The notes under the pieces: generated by a model
What the model was told of the DNA's origin: nothing
Databases searched by the model: none
The model's input: the letters and a program-made list of their open reading frames with translations, nothing else
Program-made: the position numbers and the translations under genes
In this document: positions 1-10,763 of the stretch, piece by piece
Position numbering within the stretch: the first letter of the stretch is position 1
Layout: each line of letters opens with the position of its first letter
NCBI GenBank assembly: GCA_035333525.1
Contig: DAOQQF010000017.1
Location: 1 to 21,335, forward strand
Direction of reading: 5' to 3'
Source: CALMFT01 sp035333525
GTDB taxonomy: Bacteria > Patescibacteriota > Gracilibacteria > Absconditabacterales > Absconditicoccaceae
Length of the DNA stretch: 21,335 bases

Positions 1-2228
1 AGTTTGAAAAGATTGTGAGTCTGACTCTCAAACAATGCTTTAAAATATTTGGTATGGATATTTTCTTTGCCTGTTGCAAATTCATTGAAATCTTTGTTGT
101 AGATTTGAAACAAGTAGATAGTTCATTTTTCTACCGCTTGCATAATTTTATCTTGATCAATATTTTTTCGTTTTAATAAATATGTTTGATCTGAAATATG
201 TTTTGTAAAAGCATTCCAATCTTCATAACAAGAATTAAAATTGAAATCAAATGTATTTTCGTGATAATTTATTAATCTTTGTTGATAGTATTCAATATAT
301 TGGGATAAATCTTCTATATTAAAATTAGTGCTACTTCTTAAATAAGACCTATTTATTCTAATATTATTTATTTTCACTGGTAAATGCTTATTTTTAATCT
401 CTTCTAATCTTCTATTTATTCAATCAGTATCTTTTCTTCATGTTTTTCTTACTGTTATTCAATTAATTTCTATGAGATTTGGTATGTCTTTTGATGGATC
501 TGACATTTGCTTATAGATCATTTTTTGCATAGATCAGTTATTGTTATATAAGTCAGGATTCTTTTTTTCATCAAAGAAATTATTATTTCATTTTTTCATC
601 ACTGCCAAAAAATATCATTGATCATTTTTTAAGATGATACCAAAGTTTTCTTTTTCTTTGTTTTGATCTCGGCCATCTAGGAGGGTCGGATTTTCAAAAT
701 TGACTTTGATTTTTTCATCGTTGCTATAAGGTTTTTGGGTCATATAATTTCTTATCTTATCATAGAGTGTATGGATAGGGTCTGGGTATGTTTCATTGTT
801 GAGGATAGTATCCAGTCCATGATCATCATCATAGAAGCTACTATCTCTGACTGGTGGTTGAAGATGTTGTCTTTTGTGGATCAATGCAAATCATCCGACC
901 AATCTCCATAGTGTCAGACTATGATCTAGTAGTACTTTGATCTGTTGTTTATCATTTTGTGCTAGATAGTCGTTTTTGCTTGACTGGTATGCTTGTATTA
1001 TAGAGTGGATATAGTCTTTAATCAAAGTTTGAAATATTTTAGAATAGGAGACAGTTTGTATTCATGATGCCTTTTCTCCAAAGACAGATCCAATCTCTTC
1101 TCATTTGGATTGTTTCTCATCCAGATATGCGAATATATCGGCTAGAGATACAAAAGGGAACTTGCTATCTTTGGGGCTATCTTCTCATCAGTCTTTAGAT
1201 ATTTTGTGTGTCAGTCATCTCAGACTCTGTCGTCCAGTGAGTGCGATAGATCATCGAAGTTCTGATGTCTTGATAGTGACATAGATACCTTGATAGTCAT
1301 ATCATTTGTCAGGATCAAAAATAGTAGACACAAAAGGTATAATATCTTGGTCAATACGATAAATGATAGATTGAATACATTTATATACTTGATCCATAGA
1401 CGACAATTGTTGAGGTAATCGCGATGGAGTTTTGCGAGGAGCGAGCGGTAGTTTGTAGAGCAATGGCAACAATGCAATCTTGGTTCAAGTTTTTTGTTTG
1501 TATTGATTGATAGAAAAATTGATCTGTCAGATCACAGTATTGTAGCTATCGATACCACCTTGTGAGAGATAGTTGTGATACTGATCAAGATCGAAATACT
1601 GCAAATAGTCTGACAAAGATTGTAATTTTTCTACCTGTTTCTCATTTTTTTCTATCACCTCCTCTAAGTCAGGATATTTGTCAATAATCTCTTCAATTAT
1701 CTGTTTGCCTTTGAAAAAACGAGGGAGATTTTCATCAATCAAACGAAATGCTATCTGACCTGCTTTATCTTCATTTTTGTACAAATTCGCTCTATTTTGG
1801 GTATATGTTTTGAAATAACCAAAAAATCATTTAAATTCTTTGATTTTTTCAACATCTTCTGGATAATTTTTGATCAGTAGGTCTATGACTTCTTTTTCTA
1901 GTAAGTTTTTGGATCACTTAAACTCAGAAGCGATAATAGTCCTGAGATTTTTGTAATATTTATCAAGCTCTTTGGTTTTTTTATTGTTTCGTACATCAAT
2001 TATATCTTTACTGATATCGAGAGTTTGTATATTCCCCAAAGCAGTCTCAATATGTTTCCTATGGATTTCATCCATTTTGTCTTTCATCCATACATAAAGG
2101 TCATCTTTTTTAATATCATTATTGAAAAATCAATCTTGTGTGGTATATTTTTGAGTTTCTCAAATAGGCTTGAGTTCAAACCTCAATGTCTTACTCAAAG
2201 AATACAGATTGGTGAATTGATTAAACAT
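1..2228 (-). CDS. cas12a: Cas12a (Cpf1) type V-A CRISPR nuclease, N-terminal ~742 residues; 3' end beyond window edge
   Basis: RNA-guided DNA nuclease of type V-A CRISPR systems, which also processes its own crRNA. Read with UGA as Gly, one frame is open from ATG at 2228 to the window edge. Recognisable blocks in family order: SKTLRFELKP (~res 12-21, WED-I), FKGFFGYFKT...NRANLY (~135-150, REC1), YDKIRNYMTQKPYS (489-502) and the GWDQNKE block (519-525) in the WED-II/PAM-interacting region, and LFQIYNKDF (706-714). The PAM-contacting lysines known from Cas12a structures correspond to Lys499 and Lys524. The RuvC and Nuc domains and the crRNA-processing residues lie outside the window. The region up to LFQIYNKDF looks shorter than in FnCas12a. 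Several TGA codons sit at family glycines, and CGA codons 270, 325, 333, 520 and 687 sit at Trp/Phe positions or in Trp-containing segments. The gene starts 53 bp after the Xer-type recombinase. No clear Shine-Dalgarno sequence. Family assignment is secure by motif recall. Confidence 0.95.
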
Positions 2229-2281
2229 GATCTTAATCTTTTATCAAAAAAAATAAATACTAACTAACCCCTCCCCTATTC

Positions 2282-3181
2282 TTATCCATTCAACAACTCA
2301 TGTACTCCCTTCAAATACTTGTCATCGACATGAGTATAAATCTGAGTCGTAGTAATACTACTATGACCAAGTAGTGTTTGTACCGATCTAATGTCAGCAC
2401 CTTTTTTGATCAGACTAGTTGCAAAACTATGTCTGAGGGTATGAGGAGTGACTTTTTTTTGGATGCCTTGGAGTTTAGCATAGTGTCTTACTAACTCTTC
2501 AATAACATTACGTGAAAGCGGTTTAGATCCTACAATACCTTTCAGATTATGTGATATTCATACAAACAAGTACTCCCCTCCTTCTGGTCTGGTCTCAATT
2601 CGCTTGGAAAGTGCCTGAAGAGCAGATTGTGTCATAAATACAGCTCTCAGTTTTCTTCCTTTACCAACGACTGAAAATTGATTAGAATCTGCTTGTATAT
2701 CAGATACTTTCATATTACAAATCTCAGATACTCTGAGTCATGAACCATACAACATATGCAAAATAGCACGGTCTCTAGCTTGTTTGAGAGGTTTTTTCTC
2801 TCGTTCATCTGGTGCATTAACTATTGATTGAACTTCTCATTCAGTAAGAAATGTAACCTCTCTAGGAGGAGTTTTGCTGATTTCAAGTTTATCCGCTGAT
2901 ATACAAGGGATATCATGTTTGATACAAAATTTGAGCAACGATCTAATAACAATGATATGATAATTAGTAGTTTTGATATTAAGTTTGAGCTCATCTAACA
3001 AGTAAGTACGATAATTCATGATCATCAAAGGATGTATTTGCGACACATCAATATCTCCAGCAAACGCCAAAAATCTCTTGAGCCATAAGATATAATTTGC
3101 TATTGTATTACTACTTGCATTTTTGGTATGACGTAGATAAGAACAATAAAGCTCGATAGTGGGGGAAAGAAGATGAGACAT
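2282..3181 (-). CDS. XerC/XerD-type tyrosine recombinase
   Basis: Site-specific tyrosine recombinase, probably for chromosome dimer resolution at dif, or an integrase-like relative. The N-terminal SAM-like core-binding domain is followed by the catalytic domain with all expected residues: Arg in YGSGLRVSE (~150), Lys in VGKGRK, HTLRHSFAT (HxxR, ~247), and LGHSSI...IYTH supplying the His and nucleophilic Tyr (~280). The ATG at 3181 gives 299 aa, the usual XerC/D length. A GTG at 3202 is an alternative but overlaps the preceding gene by 20 nt. The chosen ATG lies one base after that gene's TAG, suggesting translational coupling. CGA at codon 194 falls in a segment that in many Xer proteins reads like AL..WL..R, which fits Trp. 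It lies directly upstream of cas12a in the same direction. Length and context favour housekeeping Xer over a phage integrase, but I cannot separate XerC from XerD. Confidence 0.93.
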
Positions 3182-3182
3182 C

Positions 3183-3857
3183 CTATCTTGCAATTTTACC
3201 ACTCGGATAAGCGACTTTGACTCGATGAGAGCCCACAGTATAAGACGCTAACTGATAAGGTTCAAAATAAAACAAAAGAGTATCAATGGTAGATCATGAC
3301 GATGACTGGATAACAAAATCTTGATAGTTATTATAATCTGCTACCAATCAAGATTTTATCCATTGTTTAGAGTCATTATCAACAGCTTGTAGTTCCAATA
3401 CAAAATAACGATAAAGATTATGTGAAATAAGTTTAAGTTTACCTTTTGATATCAGTGAAACCAACGTAATCATTTTTTTGTGCATGAGGTCATAATTAAA
3501 TGTTTTAACCCATTGAGAACCATGAGCTCATCATACATACCTGTAACCATCGCACCATATACTCAAATAGCGTGATCACGATCAAGCAATACTACAGTCA
3601 AGCGAAACCATAGCTTGATCAATTGGATCTATATTATCTTCCAGCATATACTCATAATCACGTTTGTACGCCTTAAGTATTCAATATACATAGCGTCTTA
3701 TCTGCTTATCAAGTTGTTCATGCTGTGTCACGGGATAAGAAATATCAATACTACCCTCTGTTCATAAATAGGAGTTAATATGAATATCTTGAGCATGCAC
3801 ACGGTTATATCATACAATAATCAAAACAAACATAACGCATAAAAGTAGTTTTTTCAT
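3183..3857 (-). CDS. Secreted/lipid-exposed DUF4163/DUF3298-type protein (RsiV-like extracellular fold)
   Basis: 224 aa, starting MKKLLLCVMFVLIIVGY: a basic residue pair followed by a hydrophobic stretch and an A-Q boundary near residue 23, typical of a Sec signal peptide. The mature part resembles the DUF4163 plus DUF3298 pair found in RsiV/PdaC-like extracytoplasmic proteins. An N-terminal segment is followed by GYRYVGGAHG (~100-110), then FNYDLMHKKMITL, and a C-terminal LLFYFEPYQLASYTVGS motif matching the family's 'F..Y.iapYa.G' end. The likely site of action is the cell exterior or envelope. Its function is not established; in other bacteria such domains bind lysozyme or sit on peptidoglycan-related proteins. 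The start is 28 bp after the obg stop, and the TAG is immediately followed by the recombinase ATG, so it is probably part of one long transcript. Call by motif memory, moderate certainty. Confidence 0.72.
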
Positions 3858-3885
3858 TATATTACACAAATAATAGGTAAATAAT

Positions 3886-5568
3886 TTAGTATGCATGCTC
3901 TATTACAATATGTTTTGAAGAATCATATGGTCAAATAATCCACACTAAGTCTCTAGGTTTTACCCCGGAAGCCTTGAATCGTTTATGAAGTCATTGTTGT
4001 TTAAATACCTTCCAAAACCATTGTTCTGCTAATACTTTTCACCATGGAAGTTGATGCCCAAGTCTTGAAAGTTCATGTTCATAAACACGTCGTACATGAC
4101 GAGGTCTTGAAACGGCGTCTTGTTCTATTTCATTAGATTTATCTCATAAAATCTCATCAAGAGGTAGTTCTTGTGTATCTTCTTCATTATGTATTTCATC
4201 ATCATTATTGAAATGTTGTTCATCTTCATTTTTGGAAGCAGATTCTCGCAATCATGGTTGGTATCATAACTCATTAAGTAATTCTACAATCTGTTCATCA
4301 TCAAGGTTTCAAATCAACTCTATCGATCTAGGTTGACGATTATTGATAGCACGATCTATTCATTCTACCTTGAGCGAAAACGAAGGAACTCAACTAAGGT
4401 GGTGATAGAGCCGCTGCAAGAATGGTTTTTTTAACGAATCTAGTATAGTACTATATCATATAATCTGCTTATCAAGAATAGTTTCAAATTCATGAGAGGG
4501 TGTAAATCATAAGCCATGGAAGACATTTATGATATGCTTGATAAGCTGATGTTTATATTCTTGAAGCACTTCATTGTCAGAGCATTCATCGATTTTATTG
4601 ATTATCCATACAAGACTTTTTTGGAGAAATGTGTGACCATTTTGATCCTTAATCATAAGGATAAGGTGATCGTCATGATTTACTAACTCAAAGCATAACT
4701 CATTAATAGGAGATCAAAACTCATGAGAATGAATAAATCTCATAGTGATATAAGTAATAATTTCATGTCGTAAAATACCAAATTCAGTTATACCATCATC
4801 CCATCTGGTAATATCAAGCACAAAAGCAAATACCCTAGCCTTGATAATATGTCTGAGGAATTCATTTCCAAGTCATTTACCTTCACTGGCTCCTTCTACC
4901 AATCATGGTATATCAATCATATTCCATGTATGATCATTTCGTTTGATCGATCAAAGATTTGGTATTAAGGTAGTAAAATGATACTCTGAAACTTTTGCTT
5001 TGGTGTTTGAGATAGAATTTATGATTGATGATTTTCCTACCGATGGCATTCATATTAATCATACATCAGCCAAAAGCTGTAATTCTATGAAAATACTCTT
5101 ACGCTGACCTGGTTCACCCATGAGTGCAAAATCAGGAAATTGAACCATAGAGTTTTTGAAATGCATATTTCAAGCTCATCACCTTCCTCATTGACAGATA
5201 ATAAACTCTTCATTATGATGAGTAAAATGATAGACAGCAGTATGGGGTTCGTTCTCTTCGTCAGACTCACTAACAATACTAATAATGCTTCATACAGGAA
5301 TGGTGATTATCAAATCAGATCAGGCTTTACCATACTTATCAGTAGATTCACCTGGTGCTCCTGGAGCAGCTTGTCGTTCTTTTTGATACCTGAGATGAAG
5401 CAATGTGTTGAGGTTTTCGTCAGCCTTCAAAATGACCGACCCTCATTGTCAACCATTTCATCAATTAGGTCCGCCATAAGGAACTCATGCCTCACGCCTA
5501 GCGCTTGCTGCACCATCTCAACCCTTACCGGATATACAGATAATCTGAACTTTGTCATAAAATTTCAT
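3886..5568 (-). CDS. obg: GTPase Obg/CgtA (ribosome assembly / stress GTPase)
   Basis: 560 aa. The N-terminal Obg fold has the glycine-rich repeats GKGGDGAASARREAGVPYGG and GGNGGQGGS (res ~14-45). Many of those glycines are TGA codons, a strong internal proof of UGA = Gly. The G domain follows: P-loop GMPSVGKSS (G1), YHFTTLIPNLG (G2), DIPGLVEGASEGKGLG (G3) and INKID (G4). The protein continues with an acidic, low-complexity linker and a C-terminal segment ending near GVKPRDLVWIIG that resembles the OCT domain. Obg binds the 50S subunit and couples GTP state to ribosome maturation. CGA codon 65 sits where other Obg proteins have Phe/Trp/His before the 'A..G..G' block. Longer than the usual 340-430 aa because of the linker and C-terminal extension. 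The start ATG 5568 is preceded by GAGGT at very short spacing. The gene follows the prenyl synthase by 53 bp. Confidence 0.95.
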
Positions 5569-5621
5569 ACCTCTATGATATGAATGAATCAAGAGAAATC
5601 AAGTCAATATCTAGTATCTAT

Positions 5622-6791
5622 CTAGTGTTCTCTTTTGATACCCATGTATTCAGCTATTCATTCCAAGTAATCCAATGCCTCATAATCAAGTCACCAATCA
5701 GTACTTCTTAATCATTGAATAATTTGTTTGGCACGAAGCGCATACTCAGATGCTTTGAAATAACTATAATCCAATGCTCAAGATGATTTCACTATGTCTC
5801 TAACACATTCGGCTTGTTCTAAGGTCAGATCATGATTTCACCATAATCATCTAATGGTTTCTTTTTCTGATTCAGAACAGAGTTCTAGTGTTTTGAGTAT
5901 GAGAAGTGTTTTTTTACCTTCCTTGATATCACTATAAGCTGACTTTCATGTTTTAGCTTCATCACCAAATAAACCAATAACATCATCTTGGAGTTGAAAA
6001 GCAATACCACAGTTGATTGCATACGTTTTCAGCTTATCGATCAATACTGGTTGGTTATGTATATGGGTTCCTGCTAATTGACATCATATAAGAAGTGGAG
6101 TCAAATAGGTATATACTCATGTTTTGGAGTGATGAAGATCGTAAATCATCGATTCACTCACATTTTGCGAATGTTCCAATAACACATCCAATGTTTGTCC
6201 AAATCCTGTATAAATAATACCATCAAACATGGTATTAAGAACAGATACAAGAAGATGAGAATCTCGTCATGATTGACTCAATAATTGATATCCAAACGTT
6301 AGAGCAATATCACCACTATTGATAGCGATACTTGCACCAAAGTGTTTATGATCTCATAAAAGACCATTAATTCTAGCATACTGTTCATAATGTTTATGAG
6401 TTGTGGGTAATCATCTTCTCATACTATCTTGGTCTTGAAAATCATCATGAATCAATAATCATGTATGAATTAACTCAATACTAGCTCATGTTGTCAATAA
6501 GTTGTGACAAATAATATCATCAATAGGCAGACCTTTGATAAGCTGATATCCATATCGTATCAATGATGCTCTTAGTCTTTTTGCAGGACGAGAGTTATGC
6601 TCCATGATATGATCAATCATTTCAGTAGCAATTGATTGAATAGTCTGTGATTGTTCAAATAATGTATGATGCAATAAATCTTGTTTTTTAGATTGCCAAT
6701 AATTATAGAGATAGTCGTTTATAAGAGAAACGAATTGTTTAAGTTTATCGCGAGCAAACGATGAAAGAGTGTATTGTGATTGTAATACCAT
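5622..6791 (-). CDS. Polyprenyl (trans-isoprenyl) diphosphate synthase
   Basis: 389 aa. Condenses isopentenyl diphosphate with allylic diphosphates to make a longer prenyl chain. Both aspartate-rich motifs are visible: LIHDDFQDQDSMRRG (first DDxxD region followed by the conserved RRG) and QLQDDVIGLFGD (second DDxxG/D). NSRPAKRLRASLI near res 95 is the family's 'GGKR.RP' region in diverged form, and the conserved Gly after RR is TGA-coded. KTGVYTYLTPL is the usual 'K.G.l' metal/diphosphate segment. The conserved Arg residues use AGA or CGT. Chain length cannot be assigned; it may supply a carrier lipid for cell-wall synthesis. The gene begins with ATG at 6791, five bases downstream of the previous gene's TAA, so the two are surely co-transcribed. 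Obg follows in the same direction. Confidence 0.92.
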
Positions 6792-6796
6792 ATTAA

Positions 6797-7531
6797 TTAA
6801 CCTACATATAAATGTAACTCTCCTATTGATGAGTTAAAACTAACTGTTTTTATCTTACGATCTAAAGTTACTACCAATGATTCAAAAATCATACCACCAT
6901 CAAAAGTTTTTGTATTTTTATCTAATGCATCATTTCATACAACTAATATCGCTGTATGATTATTTATACATTGTTCCATTAGCTTATCAATATCTCTAAA
7001 GGCAAGTGTCAAAGTAGACTGTTTACGAGGAGGTCTCTGTCTTCATACTTGCACCACAGAGCATGGTTTTGATAATGTTAAAAGTTGCCATACACATAGT
7101 ACTGTTTGAATAAATCATCAAAGTTCTCATCAATGTTGTTTCATTCAATCGGGAATGGTCATAGTTCATAATCCGTTTAATGTCTTGCCAAATACCGATT
7201 GAAAAAATAGTTTATTATTCCATGTTCGATCAAGGTATGTTGTTTTATAATTAGTATCAATAATACATAATGACTGAGCCCCATAATCAATAAGTAATTC
7301 TATCAAAAGAACTATAAATCGATTATCCAATGGAGTATCACTAAGTGGTAAATAAGTAAGAGATGGGGAAAATTCTAAAAGATGTTGAAGATGAGGGCGA
7401 AGTTGATGATGATACTCAAGCGAAGTAGACATAACAACATTATGAAAATCTCTAGGATCAAGGTATTGACTAGGAAAATCAAGAGTAAGTATATCAGATT
7501 TATTATGATGAGTATGAGAAGAGTTGGTCAT
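6797..7531 (-). CDS. Hypothetical protein, 244 aa, no recognised family
   Basis: No family recognised. With UGA = Gly the frame is continuous from ATG 7531 (MTNSSHTHHNKSD) to TAA 6797. A GTG at 7579 would add 16 mostly hydrophobic residues and overlap the upstream gene by 14 nt. No Shine-Dalgarno sequence decides between the two starts. Visible features are a His-rich N-terminus, a central block FIVLLIELLIDYGAQSLCIID that looks like a buried helix plus beta-strand, a short basic segment (VGRQRPPRKQ, ~170), and a C-terminal part rich in alternating hydrophobics (AILVVGND, MIFESLVVTLDRKIK) suggesting an alpha/beta core. No Walker A motif or zinc motif is seen. It lies between the large secreted orphan upstream and the prenyl synthase downstream with very small gaps, so it belongs to the same operon. 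Confidence 0.7.
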
Positions 7532-7565
7532 AAAAAGAAAAGAAACAACAATGAATGAATAAAAG

Positions 7566-9074
7566 TTATTTACTACCACAGTTTACCTTTGAGTTCAAGT
7601 TTGGACAAAAAGCAAGACATGCGTCAATACTATCACCAATAAGATGTGATAATGATAATTTGGTATTGTAAACAGCTTCGCTCAATAATGGTTGCATCCT
7701 CGTGACTGACAAAGGTGATACAATAGAAATCAAGACTTCTTGCTCATCATCAAATGATACAACATGATCAACCCATTGATTCATAGATTGTAGTAAAGTC
7801 TGTACTTTGGTTGATTCAGCAATAGTGCTATTGGTTAGAGAAGATACTTGATAAGAAGTATTTATTCATTTTGTAGTTGTATTTTTATAGATTTTTTCTG
7901 GCCATATTGATGAACTATTTCAATCACCAAGATCAGCCTCTGATCAATTAAGTAAAGCTTGTTCTGATTGTTGTCACACAGTATATGTTTTTAGTAATGA
8001 ATCTTTTTCTTGTCTTAAGTCTTGAATCAATACATTACTATTTCATGTTGAACGATCAAAAAAAAGACGTTTTCCATTAAACTCAACACCATTCTCTGAT
8101 CAATCAAATAATGTACTTCTTCATTGTTTTGAAAGTAATAGTCTGAGTTTTTTTGATGAACCAACAAACTTATTTATAGTCACACCAAATTCTTTACCCA
8201 CACTCTTGGAAAACTCATCCCACAAACGTTCTGTTTTATCTAATGTCTTGTTACATGCAGAACCGTTGAACATATGGACACATTCATAGTCATTTTTGAG
8301 CTTATCTGACCACGTTGGATTCAGTATATAAGTTATTGTATTAGTTCACTCTAGTTTTGTTGTTTTTTTGGGGGTAAAAGTAATGTGATTTTTCATACTA
8401 CGCTGGACATGATTCATCCAACCAAGCATATCTCTATAAGTAGCATTTGACTGTATCACAAATGATCACTCTTTAATAATATCAGGATAAGCAGACACAG
8501 TATTTATAATGAGCTTTGATTGGTCGTTATTGATACGATCACGATAACGTAATGATCCTATCAAACGGATCGCTTTAGCATCAATAGACTCATCCAATTC
8601 ATCAAGCTTATCTATGTCTCTGGTTAGTGCTTGTGCTTTGACTCATGCGACAGTCTGTCTACCAAAATCTCATACAAAGTCTCTAGTAAGAGCTTTGATA
8701 GCATCATATGATCTACCGATAATCTGACCACCAACCAATACTCATTCACGCCTAAAGGTACCAAAATACTCTTCGCTCATCTCCTTGGTAATATCTGTTT
8801 TGGCATTTTGAATAACTTTACCAGATAATGATACTGAATTTTGATCAGGATTTATTGCTTTGAGAATACTATTCATCATCATGATATACCTTGTTAATCC
8901 ATCAGGGGTTGTACCACAAGCATCACAAGGAGGATTTTCTTGTTGAGTTCATTCAGACGATCCTTGAGCGACTCATGATTGAATAAAAGAAAAAACCACC
9001 ATTCAATAGGCAATAACTCAGATACAAAGCAATCTAAGTAGAGAAAATAGTGATCAGATTATTTGGTATTGCAT
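7566..9074 (-). CDS. Secreted orphan protein, 502 aa
   Basis: Not recognised. ATG 9074 opens a 502-aa protein with a clear N-terminal membrane-targeting segment (MQYQIIGSLFSLLRLLCIGV..., hydrophobic to about res 35). The region around res 48-54 contains a CDAC pair (PPCDACG), and two further Cys lie near the C-terminus (ACLAFCPN), so disulfides outside the membrane are plausible. The middle is largely helical and charged, and the second half is Ser/Thr/Asn-rich. The TGA codons read as Gly, and without that reading the gene breaks into many pieces. It is probably exported or anchored to the envelope. It is first in a minus-strand block running down to cas12a and diverges from the RecX-like gene with 77 bp between starts. 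A possible promoter in that gap on the minus strand is TTGCTT, 16 bp, TATATT. Function unknown. Confidence 0.75.
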
Positions 9075-9151
9075 CACGACCCAATATAATCAATTATTAC
9101 TGTAAAGCAAATTCTTTTTTGTCTATCTTTTAGTTTAACTTACTGTATCGT

Positions 9152-9595
9152 ATGAAACCTTGTATTGACTATGCGCTTGAGTATATTTATCGTTATCCTA
9201 AATCTGAACGCGATCTACGTATTCAGCTTATCAAAAAATGATATATGGGTAATGAGGTAGATGAAACAATGTATGAACTCAAAAAAAGATGATATATTGA
9301 TGATCGTCATTTTTGTGTAATGTATATCGAGTCTGAGCTTGTTCACAAAGGAAAACCAACAGCTCTTATCATGAAAAAACTCCTAGAAAGAGGAATTGAT
9401 AAAAACCTTGTAAAAGAGTTATTACAATCATACGAAGTATCGGCTCAACAAGGTATGACCCAAAGGATAGAAAAAGAAATTGATAGACTGAAAAAGCAGT
9501 GAGATGAGGGCATAACAATTATTCAAAAACTCATGAGAAGAGGTTATACTCTCAAACAAATCAAAGAAACATTGAAAGAGAGGGAGGGGAGATAA
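9152..9595 (+). CDS. recX: RecX-like regulatory protein
   Basis: 147 aa, matching the usual RecX size of ~150. RecX binds RecA filaments and modulates recombination. The sequence shows the repeated three-helix modules of the family: an N-terminal ALEYIYRYPKSERDLRIQL..KGY block, a second 'KRGYIDDRHFCVMYIESEL' block with the typical GYIDD.rF.. signature, and a third C-terminal module around IIQKLMRRGYTLKQIKE. Both central glycines in KKGY and KRGY are TGA-coded. The basic, Lys-rich tail ends EREGR. The ATG at 9152 is the only sensible start; no strong Shine-Dalgarno sequence. No recA is present in the window, so the assignment rests on the module pattern alone. Convergent with pilC: the two stop codons are only a few bases apart (9595 and 9602). 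Confidence 0.85.
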
Positions 9596-9601
9596 GAAAC
9601 A

Positions 9602-10696
9602 CTATCACGCCAAGTTTACCCCATCCATGATAGAACCTATCATACCAAATACGCTCACGACGATAAGCATAATAACTAATCATACAAATATAATCAACAC
9701 TGGTTCAATGATTTTTCCCAAGTCATTGAGTCATTTCTCCAAATCTTGTTGATATAAACTAACAATATTGTTGAGTGAGGCCGGAAGATTAGCCGTTGTT
9801 TCTCATACCTTGAGCAGAAGTAGACTATCAGCTGGTAAGATATCACCATGAAAAGCCATATTAGTATACATTGTTTCTCATTTTTTGATACCAATAAGTG
9901 TATTATTGATCATATCTTGATATTGTGGTAGTTTCATAATTGATTTCATAAAACTTAAAACATCCACATAATTCATACCAGATTGTAATAGTAATCTCAT
10001 ATAACGAAAAAATCTAATGAGATGATAATATTTTACCATCTTACCAAATCATGGTGCATCAAGTACAAACTCAAATCGTTTTCTCTTTCCAAAATCAGTC
10101 GAAAAAAAGAGAATTCATCCTATAATGAGAGTAACAATAATCAATACTATAGATTGTATATTTCAGCTTATAAATGATGTCATATTCATAATAAATTGAG
10201 TATATCGAGGTATCTGGACATCAAAGTCTTTCACAAGATCAAAGATATTGGGCAATGCGTAGATAAACAGAAAAAATACTGCGGATACCGATAAGGTGAG
10301 AAGAATTACAGGATAAAGCATAGCTGATGTATATTTACCTTTGATTGTATGGAGAAACTCATACTCTTCGGAAAGCATTCTCAGTGTGTTGACAAGCTCA
10401 CCACTACCCTCTCATGATCTCATTACACTCACATCACTATCATCAAAATACTGTGGATGTCTCATCATACCACGACTCAAACTCTCTCATGATTTAAGGC
10501 TTTCATAGAGTTTTATAGAGACTTGTTTAACTGCCATATTTGGAGAGGTATCTCATATAGTCTGAATTGCTTGGATGATACTAACTCATCCATCAAGAAG
10601 ATAAGCAAGTTCTTTGAAGAAAAAAATCTTGTCCTTGATAGCAAAGGTGGACACCTCACGATTATTGATAAATTTTACAATCAACTGTTCAAGCAT
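9602..10696 (-). CDS. pilC: Type IV pilus inner-membrane platform protein PilC (GspF family)
   Basis: 364 aa. PilC/GspF proteins form the membrane platform that transmits motion from the PilB ATPase to the growing pilus. Two repeated GspF domains are seen. The first is FFFKELAYLLDGGVSIIQAIQ...GESLSRGMMRHPQYF...MRSGEGSGELVNTL. The second is FFRYMRLLLQSGMNYVDVLSFM...LLLKVGETTANLPASL. Three membrane segments follow family order: one near res 120-145, one near 185-205, and one at the C-terminus (PVLIIFVGLVMLIVVSVFG). The ATG at 10696 gives a protein lacking the usual ~50-60 residue N-terminal cytoplasmic segment ('y.a.d..G....G'). The frame stays open only ~75 nt further upstream, so this shortening looks real. 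CGA codon 164 sits where Leu/Trp is usual in 'lP..T'. It diverges from the PilO-like gene with a dyad between them, and ends TGA (Gly) then TAG. Confidence 0.92.
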
Positions 10697-10701
10697 ACAT
10701 C

Positions 10702-10763
10702 AGTATACTCAAACAAATCAGGTTTGTCAAATATTTGACAAAATAACGACTATTGAGTATACT
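10702..10763. promoter_or_regulatory. Concentric two-tier dyad between pilC and the pilO-like gene
   Basis: A perfect 20-bp palindrome, TTTGTCAAATATTTGACAAA, lies at 10723-10742. Outside it are inverted 11-bp arms, AGTATACTCAA at 10702-10712 and TTGAGTATACT at 10753-10763. Both symmetric pairs share exactly the same centre (between 10732 and 10733), with 10 bp of non-matching sequence on each side. The location is the 150-bp gap between two divergent pilus genes, 6 bp upstream of the pilC start codon and ~80 bp upstream of the other gene. This fits a multi-subunit operator controlling both genes. An RNA hairpin with an internal loop in the pilC leader is the alternative. Symmetry is seen directly; function is inferred. 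Confidence 0.6.

Noticed and set aside
1..2300. CRISPR array or Cas12a-type direct repeats next to cas12a
   Set aside because: No repeated 35-37 bp units and no 'TTTCTAC...GTAGA' repeat stem with spacers is present. The array, if any, lies beyond position 1.
5140..5583. Plus-strand 147-aa reading frame over obg
   Set aside because: It is antisense to the obg N-domain, which is unmistakable. The frame is a shadow.
7166..7579. GTG start at 7579 adding a hydrophobic N-terminus to the 244-aa orphan
   Set aside because: It overlaps the upstream gene and has no Shine-Dalgarno sequence. ATG 7531 is simpler, though the longer form cannot be excluded.
10723..10742. The 20-bp palindrome as a transcription terminator
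   Set aside because: It lies in a divergent promoter region, has no loop to speak of and no T run on either side.
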